From the NCBI RefSeq assembly GCF_021462225.1, contig NC_061797.1, positions 39,458,147 to 39,522,146 on the forward strand: DNA of 64,000 nt. Reading direction: 5' to 3'. The notes beneath the pieces were generated by a model. The model was not told the origin of the DNA, searched no databases, and saw only the letters and a program-made list of their open reading frames with translations. The position numbers and the translations under genes were made by a program. This stretch comes from Girardinichthys multiradiatus (taxonomy: Eukaryota; Chordata; Actinopteri; Cyprinodontiformes; Goodeidae). Numbering within the stretch: position 1 is the stretch's first letter; the number at the start of each line of letters is the position of its first letter. Positions 10,204 through 22,099 of the stretch are shown in pieces.

Positions 10204-11708
10204 TGCAAAAAAAATAAGGGGAAAGCTGAAATAACACATCCTAGATCTGAATGAATGAAATATTCTCATTGAATACTTTGTTCTGTACAAAGTTGAATGT
10301 GCTGACAACAAAATCACACAAAAATAATCAATGGAAATCAAATTTATTAACCAATGGAGGCCTGGATTTGGAGTCACTCACAAAATTAAAGTGGAAAAAC
10401 ACACTACAGGCTGATCCAACTTTGATGTAATGTCCTCAAGACAAGTCAAAATGAGGCTCAGTATTGTGTGTGGCCTCCACGTGCCTGTATGACCTCCCTA
10501 CAACGCCTGGGCATGCTCCTGATGAGACGGCAGATGGTCTCTTGAGGGATCTCCTCCCAGACCTGGACTAAAGCTTCCGCCAACTCCTGGACAGTCTGTG
10601 GTGCAACGTGACGTTGGTGGATGGAGCAAGACATGATGTCCCAGATGTGTTCAATTGGATTCAGGTCTGGGGAATGGGCAAGCCAGTCCATAGCTTCAAT
10701 GTCTTCATCTTGCAGGAACTGCTGACACACTCCAGCCACATGAGGTCTAGCATTGTCCTGCATAAGGAGGAACGCAGGGCCAACCGGACCAGCATATGGT
10801 CTCACAAGGGGTCTGAGGATCTCATCTCGGTACCTAATGGTAGTCAGGCTACCTCTGGCGAGCCATGTGGCCCTCCAAAGAAATGCCACCCCACACCATT
10901 ACTGATCCACTGCCAAACCGGTCATGGTAAAGGATGTTGCAGGCAACAGATTGCTCTCCACGGTTTCTCCAGACTCTGTCACGTCTGTCACATGTGCTCA
11001 GTGTGAACTTACTTTCATCTGTGAAGAGCACGGGGCACCAGTGGCGAATTAGCCAATCCTGGTGTTCTCTGGCAAATGCCAATCGTCCTGCTGTGAGCAC
11101 AACCCCCATTTGTGGACGACGGGCCCTCATACCATCCTCATGGATTTGGTTTCTAACCGTTTGTGCAGACACATGCACATTTGTGGCCTGCTGGAGGTCA
11201 TTTTGCAGGGCTCTGGCAGTGCTCCTCCTATCCCTCCTTGCACAAAGGCGGAGGTAGCAGTCCTGCTCCTGGTGTACTGGTCTGTCTCCTGGTAGCGCCT
11301 CCAGGCTCTGGACACACAGTAAACCTTCTTGCCACAGCTCGCATTGATGTGCCATCCTGGATGAGCTGCACTACCTGAGCCACTTGTGTGGGTTGTAGAG
11401 TCCGTCTCATGCTACCACGAGTGTGAAAGCACCACCAACATTCGAAAGTGACCAAAACATCAGCCAGAAAGCATAGGTACTGAGAAGTGGTCTGTGGTCC
11501 CCACCTGCAGAACCACTCCTTTATTGAGTGTGTCTTGCTAATCACCAAAGATTTCCCCCTGTTGTCTATTCCATTTGCACAACAGCATGTGAAATTGATT
11601 GTCAATCAGTGTTGCTTCCTAAGTGGACAGTTTGATTTCACAGAAGTTTAATTTACTTGGAGTTATATTGTGTCGTTTAAGTGTTCCCTTTATTTTTTTT
11701 TAGCAATG
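10204..11708 (-). mobile_element. Tc1/mariner element, DD34E, near full length
   Basis: The right end (AGCAATG before TA at 11709-11710) pairs with the left end near 10204, and better with the cleaner detached left end at 9697. The body encodes a broken transposase on the minus strand. The family is one of the commonest fish Tc1 groups, recognised by its ends and protein. Confidence 0.85.
10458..11605 (-). pseudogene. Tc1 transposase, DD34E, disrupted by frameshifts
   Basis: The coding sequence is spread over three overlapping minus-strand frames: 11605-11228, 11355-10849 and 10889-10458. At least two frameshifts therefore separate the N-terminal DNA-binding part from the catalytic core. The first catalytic Asp is in the phrase FTDES of the middle frame. 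The second is Asp45 of the last frame (MQDNARPH), and the Glu is residue 80 (LNPIE), giving 34 residues between them. The last frame ends at a normal C-terminus just before the subterminal repeat. All three catalytic residues survive, so loss of function is due to the frameshifts. No intact copy of this family is in the window. Confidence 0.85.
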
Positions 11709-11819
11709 TATATTCCGTTTTCATTAATCAATCCAGCAGAAGCCGTTAAATACCTAATGTCTCAATTAAATTGAACTTTGGACTATAGATGCTTGACTTA
11801 TGTTTGAGGCATTAAAATT

Positions 11820-12260
11820 AGCATCATATTAATAAGCAGAAGAGATCATGTTAGGTCTGTTAACTTTTTCTGTTACTCGGTTCTTTTGTTGGCAGCTCAA
11901 GGCAAGGAGCTGGAGCAGTCTCAAGTTTTCAGAAGCCAATCCCTCATGTATTTTCACTCAATATAAAGTTGTACAGCGCTGGATTCTTTTCGCAGGAAAG
12001 AGCCCCATAATTAGCGTACAATACATATTTATCTAATTGGGCATGCATGCTCCAATACAATAAGCTGGACGTAGGCACCACAATCTAATTGGCCATATGC
12101 TAATACTGTGGGCTGGCCAGCCTTTGCACACATGGGCTCATTGGAATGTACTATGAAGAGTGTTGTTCTCAGGCATGTATGTAATTGCAACAGACCTACT
12201 GATAGCAGAGAGAAGGCCTTGAGAATACATTTGTGCTCTGTTTCTCAGCTCTAAGAAGAT
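11820..12260. promoter_or_regulatory. Candidate conserved non-coding element with twin homeodomain sites
   Basis: It contains CATAATTAGCG at 12006-12016 and two identical ATCTAATTGG decamers at 12031-12040 and 12083-12092, 52 bp apart, with a GCATGCATGC at 12041-12050. It has no repeats and no reading frame. Function is inferred. Confidence 0.35.
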
Positions 12261-12503
12261 TGTATGAGTACAAAGATAAGTTGCATGAAATACAATAAAA
12301 ATACAAAATACTGTCTCACAAACTAACCACTAAACACTTAATATAAGTTTAATCACAAAAAGTCTGTAACCGCAGCCCTTAAAGATCAGCTATATTCTGA
12401 GTTAGCAGCTACTTATTAAGAAAGAACAACATTTATGAAGCTGCAGGGTGGAGAAGGTTCAGGAAAGAGAGAGATAGAGCAATTTAAACAGGAAAATGTA
12501 TTT
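12261..12503. other. Unique DNA before ERV copy B
   Basis: Nothing recognised. The bases before 12504 do not duplicate those after 14975, so no target-site duplication is visible for ERV copy B. Confidence 0.5.
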
Positions 12504-14360
12504 TGTTGGGACAACAACCGTGGGTACAACATGATGGGCCAGAAAGAACTTTTCTGAAACTTTCAAAATATATCGCATTAACCTACTTCCAGCACAGCCA
12601 GAAACGGAATAACAGCGGACTTCCCGCGACGTCACTGTCCGAATAAAAACCCCACTTTTGCAACAAACTGACCTCTTCCACGCAGGTCCCCACCGGAACT
12701 GGACGGAGGGACATGTCTCTTTACTGGCAAACAGACATAATTCTTCAAACTGGATCCAAGAGTGTCATACGATCATGCGATCATATGCACTAAGTTAAGT
12801 AGGAATGAATTGCTGTTTGTGTATCCGGTATTCATTCATGAACGGGGGTAATTAAGGTACAAGCGTTGCTTGACTTTTCTTTCTGAGGTCAATAGAAGCA
12901 AACTGTGTTCCAGAGAGTTCCCAGCAGAGACACTGTCTCTATGGCGCCGAGTGGAGGAGTTTTCCCGGTCCAAAGGAAGGACAACGGGACCGCATCACCG
13001 TGGCTACAGCAGTAGTACAGTTTGGCCGCCTGACAGAGTGAGCTGCCTCACCCCACAGCTACTGAGGTTAGCTACAAGTTAACCCTTTTTTCACTGTGGA
13101 TGCTTTCCTGAACTTCGTCGCCCCGGACAACTTTTCCTCTGGACGGTTCACGTAAGAGGTTGTGTTTTGGGCAGAGAGAAGTAGCCTGAAATAATTTAAA
13201 TATTTTTCATTTTATGACGTTTGGTTATGTTTGTGTTGAAAACTCAGCCATCTTAGTGCTAGCAGATTATCTGCTCAGCACATGTGCTCAGTTTGTGTGT
13301 TCTGTGTTTGTGTTTTTTTTTTTAAGTTGAGACAAACTTTATTTAAAGGGTGATTTTAAATGCAGAAGATTGGCCATAAGATATAACCGTCCATGCCTAT
13401 GCATTTTAACCCTTTATTAATGGTATTTTAAAGGTGTGTGTTTGATTCTGGTGCTAAGCTATCAGCTTCTTTTTTAGCTTTAACTGCTAACAGGTAAGGA
13501 CATGTGCTTGCCTGCTAAAGAATATTTACCCAGAAAGGTTGCTAGTTTTCAATCTAGTAAATAATAGTTCCTTAAACATTATTTTACTAAACTAGATAAT
13601 TAAGTAAACATCATTAAGCCCCATTTCCCCAGAAAGATTTGGCTCTTTTCCAAAATATTTCATTGAATATTTCACCACTTCCTTAATAATATTTCTTTGA
13701 ATATTATTTTAATAAATAAAGGCATGTAATGAGACACCGTTGAGAATTAGTCATCGAAAAGGTTTGTTTTATTCAGCAGATCATTATTTAAAACATTATT
13801 TTATTAAAATAATATTTTATCTGATCTTGCATTGTGAATGGTTGTCTAAAGGTATGCTGATTATTGCCTAAGTTATTTCCAAGACTAACTTAACTTCATT
13901 TCCAGATTCTTCAAGATAATCCTTGGTTCTCAAACATAAACATTGCATGGTAATGTTGCATCACTCTTTTGCTCATGATTTCCAAACATCTTTAATCAAC
14001 TTGTTTATATTGTACGTAGCCTATTAGTCTTCGTTATTCTTTAATTCTGCTTGGTAGTTTAGTTGGATTGTTTTAGCATAGTAAAGAGTTTGTTGATTGA
14101 AATATGTTTGACTTTGAGTTGACTTATTTTTGTTAATAAATTCTTGTATTTTAAGAAATTGTGTGAATTCATTCCATATATGTGCAAAGTTTATGCGGTT
14201 CAATAATGTCAGAGCTCATCTCACACCTTTCTATTTTGTCCTAATACCATCGCCTTACTGGGCTGGTATTCACAGGACAATCCTTAATAGACCGAAATAT
14301 TATTTGATAATATATTAATATTAAATATTAAATAATATTGTCAGATTTATAATTCTAACA
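12504..14360 (+). repeat. Long terminal repeat of ERV copy B (about 1.86 kb)
   Basis: It starts TGTTGGGA and ends TTCTAACA. A GACGTCAC element lies near 12628 in the 5' part. An AATAAA near 14136 is a plausible poly(A) signal, about 220 bp before the end. It aligns with the LTR of copy A. Confidence 0.8.
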
Positions 14361-14362
14361 TA

Positions 14363-14373
14363 TGGCGTCCCTG
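14363..14373 (+). promoter_or_regulatory. Primer binding site, tRNA-Asn-like, ERV copy B
   Basis: TGGCGTCCCTG begins two bases after the LTR end, identical over 11 bases to copy A and complementary to the remembered 3' end of tRNA-Asn(GTT). Confidence 0.65.
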
Positions 14374-14800
14374 TCCGGTGGACATTATCATGAACAGCTT
14401 GCACTGTACATAAATGCAAATGAATAAACCACAACTGCACATTATTGACGTACCAAGTGATTAGGTTAAAACCAGCTGTCACTGGTCACAATAGGACACA
14501 AAACATCAGAGTTCTAACATCAGATGTCACTGATTATATTTAAGAGAACATTATAACTCGTGACACTCCAGGAGTTCACAATTTTAGACTTTCGTCAAAA
14601 TTAATAACTCCAATATCTCTGTGCTAGTAACAATCAACTCTGCTACATAGGCAAATTTTAGATGTTCTGACTCAGTCTGGTTTCTTCTGTGTAAGCAATA
14701 ACTTGAGACTTGGTTTAACTTCAATTAACCTCACTGTCCAGACAGTTGCTGCACATCTGTATCCAGAGACATCAGAGTTCTAACATCAGATGTCACTGAT

Positions 14801-14975
14801 GTGTGCAGAGTTTTGCTGTTCAATAACGTCAGAGCTTGGCTCACACCTTTATATTTTGTCGTAATACCATCGCCTTACTGGGCTGGTACTCACAGGATAA
14901 CCCTTAACACACCGGAAATATTATTTGATAAAATATTAATATTAAATATTAAATAATATTTTCAGATTCATAACA
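14801..14975 (+). repeat. 3' LTR remnant of ERV copy B
   Basis: It aligns with the final 180 bp of the 5' LTR (14181-14360) with scattered substitutions and ends CATAACA. Divergence between the two indicates an old element. Confidence 0.75.
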
Positions 14976-15259
14976 ACATAAATAGTAAATAATATATTCC
15001 TATTCGTAATCACAACACTTTAGATATAATTTTTCTAAAGATACATTTTTTTCTGGTATTAGCTGTTAGTATCTTTTAATGCAGTATGTAGCACTCTTAG
15101 TGTCTACATTTTATATACATACAGATAGGTTTATCTGAAACTATTAATCTCATAATTAGTTTGAATAGAGCAAGGGGGTTATGGGGGTTTAGGAGACTGC
15201 TATTTTTTTTTTACCTTTAACCCACATTCAAGTTTGTTTTGTTCGGTTATTTACAAAAA
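14976..15259. other. AT-rich DNA, nothing recognised
   Basis: No gene or repeat was assigned. It may include the outermost decayed end of the Tc1 that follows. Confidence 0.4.
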
Positions 15260-15953
15260 TGCCTAGATTGAACATGAGAATGAGACATGATTTTCATTTT
15301 TTCTTTTACAGATAAACATGCGGAGAGTGTGGGACGCATTTGTGTTTAGGTCCTTTAATTTGATCTCCTTAAACACAATCCTGTGCAACCAACTACCTTT
15401 GGCCACCCACTTAGTGTACAGAATCCATCTGTATGTAATATATATTTTCATAATAAATATAGCTGTTCTAGGAGGCCCTCAGAGGTTTGTTGGCAAAGAT
15501 TAATGAGCAAACAAACAGAGCAGACAACTTGGGAACAAAATTAGCAATACTGTAAAGCAGGTTTAGGTTATAAAACTAAATCCCTAGTTTTGAACATCTC
15601 ACAGAGCACAATCACCCAAAATTGGAACTCCAAACCAATCAATGCATGGCATGGTGGGCAAAGAGAGCATAAATCAGAGAGGCAGCCTAGAGGCCCAGGG
15701 TAACTCTAAAAGGGCTGCAGAGTGTTACAGCTCAGGTAAAAAATGGTTGACAGGATAATTGTTAGCTGTGCACTCCACACATCTGTGACTTTGTGGAATG
15801 GAGATAAGAAGAGAAAGAAAGACATCAGCAATCCTGTTCTCAGTTTGCCACAAGTCATGTAAAGGACACAGCAAACATGTATACGACTGTGTCTTGGTTA
15901 AATGAGAACAAAACTGGAATACTTTGCCCACATATAAAATGCTGTCTAGAGGA

Positions 15954-16100
15954 AATCAGAATCAACTTTAATTGCCAAGTTTGTGAGTACAAACAAGGAA
16001 ACACTTTGTTTCCATTGTTCAAATTGTAGGCCAAACATCAGTCCAAAACAAGAACCAAAATATGTACAAACACTTTTGAGTAAAAAAAAAAAAACATATA
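15954..16100 (-). mobile_element. LINE 3' tail (Rex/L2-like)
   Basis: On the minus strand it ends in the fish LINE phrase AAAGTTGATTCTG directly at the border with the Tc1 at 15953. A 12-bp A-run at 16082-16093 lies near its other side. Only the tail is present, as in 5'-truncated LINE insertions. Confidence 0.55.
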
Positions 16101-16102
16101 TA

Positions 16103-16565
16103 CAGTACTGTGCAAATGTTTTAGACAGGTGTGAACAAATGCTGTAAACAAAGAATGCTTTCAAAAATGTAAGTGCTAATCATTTATTTTCATCAACAAA
16201 ATGGAATGAATGAACAAAAGAGAAATCTAAATCAAATCGATATTTGGTGTGACCACCCTTTGCCTTCAAAACAGCATCAATTCTTCTAGGTACACTTGCA
16301 CACAGTTTTTGACGGAACTCGGCTGGTAGGTTGTTGTAAATATCTTGGAGAACTAACCACAGATCTTCTGTGGATGTAGCCTTTCACACATCCTTCAGTT
16401 GCTTCATGTAATGCCAGACACACTGGATGATGTTGAGATCAGGACTCTGTGGGGGCCAGACCATCACTTCCAGTAATTCTTGTTCTTCTTTACCCTGAAG
16501 ATAGTTCTTAATGACTGGCTGTATGTTTGGGTTCGCTCACTTAGCATTTTGTAAATTGATAAAAA
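16103..16565 (-). mobile_element. Non-autonomous Tc1 derivative, truncated copy
   Basis: It starts CAGTACTGTGC after TA, carries a short antisense transposase C-terminus, and is cut at 16565 by the L2-like 3' end. It shares its internal deletion junction with the copy at 36815-37361. The position of the catalytic Glu reads Gln (CAG codon, NIIQ) in both copies. Confidence 0.75.
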
Positions 16566-17632
16566 TTCAAATTCAATTCAGTTGTATTTATATAGCTCCA
16601 ATTCACAGCACATGTCATCTGAAGGCACTTCACAAAGTCAATTCAATCTAATCATACAGATTTCAAGTCGGGTACATACATTCCAGTTAATCCTAACTAT
16701 CGAACAGTGCAGTCAGATTCAGTTATTTATTCAAATTGGTTAAAAGGTTTTTTTATCTAGGGAAACCCAGCAGATTGCGTCGAGTCCTGGATGAGCATAT
16801 AGTGACAGTGTACACTCACTAGCGTTGGCTTTGCAGCAATCCCTCATACTGAGCATGCATGTAGCAACAGTGGAGAAGAAAACTCCCTTTTAACAGGAAG
16901 AAACCTCCAGCTGGTTCTGCCAGACTGCCATGACCGACTGGGGGGTTGAGAGAAGAGAGCAGAGACAGAAAAAGAACACAGAAGCAGTGATCCAGGAGTA
17001 CTTTCAATGGGAAGGAAAAGTGAAATGTTAATGAATATAGCTATTTTAGTGGCTTCGCCTAGGAAGAAATAAACAGATAAACTCTGAGCCAGTTTTCAAG
17101 TTTAGAGTATGAAAGAGAGCACATACAGTTGGTTACAGTAAAAACACCATTAGTAGTTACGTCAAGGAGAAAAGTAGGGTTTAACACTGAAAGACAGGAC
17201 TGAGTACATCATCAGTAGAAGGAGAGCATTAAGTTGTTGGCAGCAGAAGCTTGGAAGATGCCCCCTTCCAGCAAGGTGTCACAAGTAGACACAAAGTCAG
17301 GCCAGGTGTAGCTTATGGGAAGAGAAAAAAGAGAGGACATAAAGTTAAGAGCTGAAATAACAGCAAATAATGCAAAATTGAAGAGTAGAATGAGAATTTA
17401 GCAGAGAGAGTGAAAGTGGTCATTATGTCCTCCAGCAGCCTAAGCCTATAGCAGCATAACTACAGAGATAGCTCAGGATAACCTAAGCCACTCTAACTGT
17501 AAGCTCTTAAAAGGAAAGTTTTAAGCCTAGCCTTAAAAGTAGTAGTAGCAGAAGCTGGTTCCACTGGAAAGGAGCCTGATAACTAAAGGATTTGCCTCCC
17601 ATTCTGCTTCTAGAGACACTAGGAACCACCAG
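16566..17632 (-). mobile_element. L2-like LINE 3' region
   Basis: On the minus strand it begins with a decayed C-terminal coding stretch near 17632-17500 (phrase FKARLKTFL around 17540), followed by a long 3' UTR, and ends in the phrase TATATAAATACAACTG with TTGAA-type tail units at 16566-16600. This is the common fish L2-type ending. A 1 kb 3' UTR and no reverse transcriptase indicate a 5'-truncated insertion. It could also be a non-autonomous derivative using the same tail. Confidence 0.6.
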
Positions 17633-17827
17633 TAATCATTATTTATACTTCTGAAAACACATAACCATGCAACACATTTTTTACTTTTAAAGCCAACTTT
17701 CTTTTTTCTTCCACTTCTCACGAATCCTCTTCTTTGTGTTGGCTTAGTCACATAAAATTCAATTTTGTTCTTGGTTGTAACATGGCAAATTGTGAAAAAG
17801 AGATGTGAATACTTTGGCAAGGCACTG

Positions 17828-18329
17828 TAAGTGGGAAACCAAACTGAATGTCTCATCTCAGAGGCACATACTTTAGTTCCCCACAGTTGAAAGCAGTTTA
17901 TCACCAATTTTTTAACTTGCCGTTGACATCTTGTTCTCATGAGTGGATGACTCCAGATACAAAAAAGAAAGGAAAGCATCAACATTTTATTTTCCCCACT
18001 GTTGTAAATAAACAAACTAGATACTATTCAAATAACTGTGTCACAAGTTTAATAATTGTCGTATTTATTTCCTTTTATTTGCATTCCGGATACTTATGTA
18101 GACTTTTAAAACTATAAACCAAATTTCTTTGCAGTTGCCCTGTGTTTGTGTTGACATTTACTCTACTTCAGTTCCTGTTCTAGCCAAACATCCCCAACCT
18201 CAGCTTCTACAAATTAACCAAAACTGCAGTACATAAACTGAAACTTGGAGACAGACACAATTCTCCAACTTTGTGCCTTGACTTTATCTCTGTTCCTCTC
18301 TTCACAAAGACATTCAATCATCCCGATAT
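17828..18329. other. Unique DNA, nothing recognised
   Basis: No gene, RNA or repeat assigned. Confidence 0.5.
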
Positions 18330-18660
18330 GATTTAGTCACTTTTAAACAATAATGATCACAGGAAGGAGCGTCATTTGGCAGACAAGGTAATCAATCAGA
18401 GGCTCATTCAGCCTTAATTCATGTAGATGCACACCTAATACTCATTACAAAGATGCAATTTCCAGCCAGTCAACATAGATTAATGGGGGACCATCTCTCC
18501 TAGTGTGTTTTTGTGCTGTGCCATGCCTCCAGCAGGATAGATGGCCTTCATACAGACAGAAGTGTTCATGGGCTCATTTGTCCAATAGACATACTTATGA
18601 CAAACTGGCTGGCTGACAGCATATTCATGAAACAGCAGTCAAAATGACAGAGAGCAGAGT
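18330..18660. promoter_or_regulatory. Candidate conserved non-coding element
   Basis: A balanced-composition block with AATCAATCAG near 18391 (PBX/HOX-like), TTAATTC near 18413 and GATTAATGG near 18479. It has no repeat family and no ORF. Conservation is inferred. Confidence 0.3.
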
Positions 18661-20140
18661 TTTGGTTTGGTAATTTTATTGTTTTGTGTGACATATAAAC
18701 AGAATTATAGACATAAATGCTTCAATTAAAAAAGGGATATTAATCTGAAAATTGTGCAAACCTTATATATAATAACAGTTTATCAGATAGGAAAGTTTTA
18801 CCTTGAAGCTTCATTATTTATCAATCCCATAATACCCACAAGATTTCCACAAAAAACTCTTGTATTCAGTAAATATGATGCTTAATATGTTTTACACATT
18901 CTTTGTAAAAAAGCAAATAGCATGGAAAATAATTTGCATCTTTTGGTTATTGTAATAACATCTCTGCAAAACCTAACGATACATTTTATTTAGAAGTTGA
19001 GACAATATTTGAAAAACATTAATCAAACAAATTGGGTTTCAAGCATTCCAACTTTCTGACAGTTATTTTTCATAAGACTTTTAAATGTTTCTTTTTTTAA
19101 TAGAAATCACATATTTTCTTCTGTACAGATTAGGAAAAGAAGACTAAATATGTTTTAAAAATAAAAACACACAACTAACATTTCAAATATCAATGTCACC
19201 TATAACAAAAACTGTAAACATGTGCATGTTGGGTGTGTTTGAATGTATGAACAATTGAACAGTCTGAGTTTAGATTTTTTAGTGTATCTAGTGCATGAAT
19301 ATTGCCTTACAAATAGACTCATAAGGCTGCTTTTTTATGTTAACAACCTTAGTAAACCTTAATGCATTACCATGAGAAACAACGAACAAATAAAAATCGG
19401 TTTAATTACACTCTTAAATATTTTCAGATTTTTTCTGCCAACAGAAAAAAATAATATAGAAAATGTGTTTTTGTGCATATTTTCATTATTTTTGTCTCAT
19501 CTATTATGTTTAAAACAGGCATAAAACAGTATTCTCAGAAGGCCCAGTATTTAAATTTGTTTTACACCAGGTAAAAGGAATCCCAGGGTATTGTGTACAT
19601 TCTGTTTCCATTGCTCAGAAAGGCCACCGACCAATTATTTAAATCAGGCTGGGAAAGTTGTGAAAACTGCTCTACACCTTCAGTCCAACAGAAGGAATTC
19701 TTCCTCTACTCCTTTTGAAAGATTCTTAGCTAATAAATTTGTTTTTGTTTCAACTGATAATAATAGTAGATGATGAGCAGCTTTGGAGTTAAACAGTTGA
19801 ATAATTCCTTCCACTATTCCTTATGCTGCACTAAACCCATAAGCAGGAAAGGGTTAAATAATTATTTTACATAAAACTCTTTACCAACCTGCATCTGGGT
19901 AAAACAGCACAATTAATTTACATAACTACTAAACACTGATTAACACACTTATTTTTCTTTTTATCATCAGGCAAACTCATGTCAAATATCTATAGCCCAA
20001 ACAGAACAATGTTTCTAGTATAAATGTTATTTATTAGAATAAAAAAAACAATCAGTCCAGAAGTACAGGGAATTGATACATTGACTATCTAATCGTAAGC
20101 AAATATTTATAAGAAGTATAAGATGCATAGACAGTGGAGT
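18661..20140. other. AT-rich unique DNA without a gene
   Basis: Long A and T runs, and very short frames on all strands. Nothing recognised. Confidence 0.55.
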
Positions 20141-21120
20141 AGAGGATGGCAGGACACAAGGGTGAAGAGGATCACTGGGAGCTTTTGGGAAACTGCATCC
20201 AAACCTGGAACTGTTGCCTCTCCTCCTGCAGAGCTGTCTCCATTAAACTATGAAAAATTGAAAATATCAAAGTTCACACTCCACTAAGTAAGGTTTTCAT
20301 GAAAAACCAGTAAAAAAAAAATATGTTTTTTATGCACAAGAAAATTTTAAAGTGCTCTGTTCATCAAGACTGCATTAAAATATTTTCCTTACAGAACTGT
20401 GGCGAACAGTTTATAATTAACTTAAAACTCAAAATGTTAAAACTTACTGGCAAAAAATATTACATTTTATGTCCTTGGGACTCAGTTATTCACCACATGC
20501 CTACTAAGCATGTTATATTCACTTTCAGTTGCCACAAACAGATAACAGGTAGCAGGAAATTGCAGAGTGGCGGGCGAGATGAGGCAACAGTTAAGGAAGT
20601 CCCAGTCCAGTTTCCTGGTTAACTTAGCTTACCTCAGCAGCCAGACCGGTCTGTAGGTGGAGCTCCGGTGCTCCAAAAACTCCAAAAGCACATTTAAATG
20701 TAGGCTCATTCTTGATGACCTGACTTCACAGATGAAGTTTCACTTTCTCGCTTAAAAACTTCTTAAATCTAAATTTTGTGACAAATTTATGGTATAAAAA
20801 TGATAAACCTTTACACTAACTCTCGCCATTTCTGCAGATGGTTGTGTAATACTTCGCTGCACACAACCAGGGATATCTGAAAAGACCTACCCTTATAAGC
20901 TATTACCCATGAAAGTAAAGTCCTGGGAAAATGAAATTACCCAGGTAAATTTGTGACGAAACACACCCTGCGGTTTCAAAAGCGCCGGGCTTTTCAAAAG
21001 CCCCGGGCTTTCTACAAGCAATGGAAAAGGAGCTAATGGTACAAACTATCACTGCATGGCTAACTGAAGATCAGATAATCAGACTCAAAGGCTGAACCCC
21101 ATTTACTATTGTTATCTCTG
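20141..21120. other. Unclassified DNA with a GC-rich hairpin repeat
   Basis: Mixed composition. Two 18-bp tandem units at 20974-20991 and 20992-21009 differ by one base, and each contains an inverted repeat. A 99-codon frame at 20323-20622 has no domain and is probably chance. Confidence 0.4.
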
Positions 21121-22099
21121 TATCTCTTGGTATTTAATTCATCTAGCATTCATCCCTCTTATGTATATACAGGCTACCTGGACTTATTTTAATTTTACTA
21201 CAGCAGAATTCTAAAAACAAAAGTGTACTGAGTGATAGCTCCTTACCCTTTTCCTAAGGCATCCTCATCTTTCAGCATCTGGCCATTATTCTGTGTTTCT
21301 GTGTGCTTTTGATTGTGCAATAACATATTCAAAGGAAAAATGAAAAACCACATGTGAAATCCTGTCTGCACTGTTTTGGTAACATATGGGGTTTTATTTG
21401 TAATGCATCTAAAAATATTTAGATTAATAAGTATACTAATCTTCAGGCATACTAAAAGTATACCTATGATTAGCTTGACTGAAAACGTTATTAAGTATGT
21501 TAAAAATGTATTTACTTGGTATAATTATTTTAGTTACTTGGCTAATACCTTAGTATAAATCCGTTTTATTTATTTTAACAATACATATTTGAACAGACAT
21601 ATTAGGGTATGTTTCCTTTTTTCTGTTGAGAATAACTATAATGATGCAAAATAAAGATGATTTATGCATTAAACTGCACACAACTCTAATGGTTGTTGTG
21701 AAAGTAAAATATTTGAAATTGTGGAACATGTCATGTTTGCATTTTTGTAACAATAATTAACTGAGAAAAATACATTTTGGGCTACTTGCATATGCATCTC
21801 CTAGCCCTTTGTTTGTAAGTGATTCTCTGAAAAATCGCATTATGGGCTGCAAAGCTTTTTCTCTTTGCCCTTTCATTACTCAACAGAAATAACTGGGAAA
21901 ACCTACACCTAAAAAACATGCAGTTATGGGCCATGAACAAGCACACTGTATTTTTCTGAAATATCATAATCTGCTGACAGTCAGAGTGATAAAGGAGAGA
22001 GGAGCAAACAGAAAATAAACTCTTCAGTTAGAAACCCAGATGGCAAGTAGAACAGTGACAGTTGTTTAACTTGAATGAAAATCTGTGTGCAGAAATAGT
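21121..22099. other. AT-rich unique DNA, nothing recognised
   Basis: No gene, RNA or repeat assigned. Confidence 0.5.

Larger units (their letters stand above)
12504..14975 (+). mobile_element. ERV-like element copy B, coding region deleted
   Basis: It consists of a complete 5' LTR (12504-14360), a primer site, about 400 bp of leader (to 14768), a 32-bp repeat of part of that leader (14769-14800), and then only the last 175 bp of a 3' LTR (14801-14975). All coding sequence and most of the 3' LTR are gone. It is inverted relative to copy A. Confidence 0.8.
15260..17827 (+). mobile_element. Degenerate Tc1-like element split by nested insertions
   Basis: The left part (about 15260-15953) carries subterminal sequence and decayed N-terminal transposase DNA of the family at 7571. 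The right end (about 17640-17827) is the opposite terminal repeat, ending GGCACTG before TA at 17828-17829. The 1.7 kb between them holds a LINE tail, a non-autonomous Tc1 derivative and an L2-like 3' end. The Tc1 is thus the oldest layer. Part of its middle, including the catalytic core, is not found and was probably lost. Confidence 0.7.
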
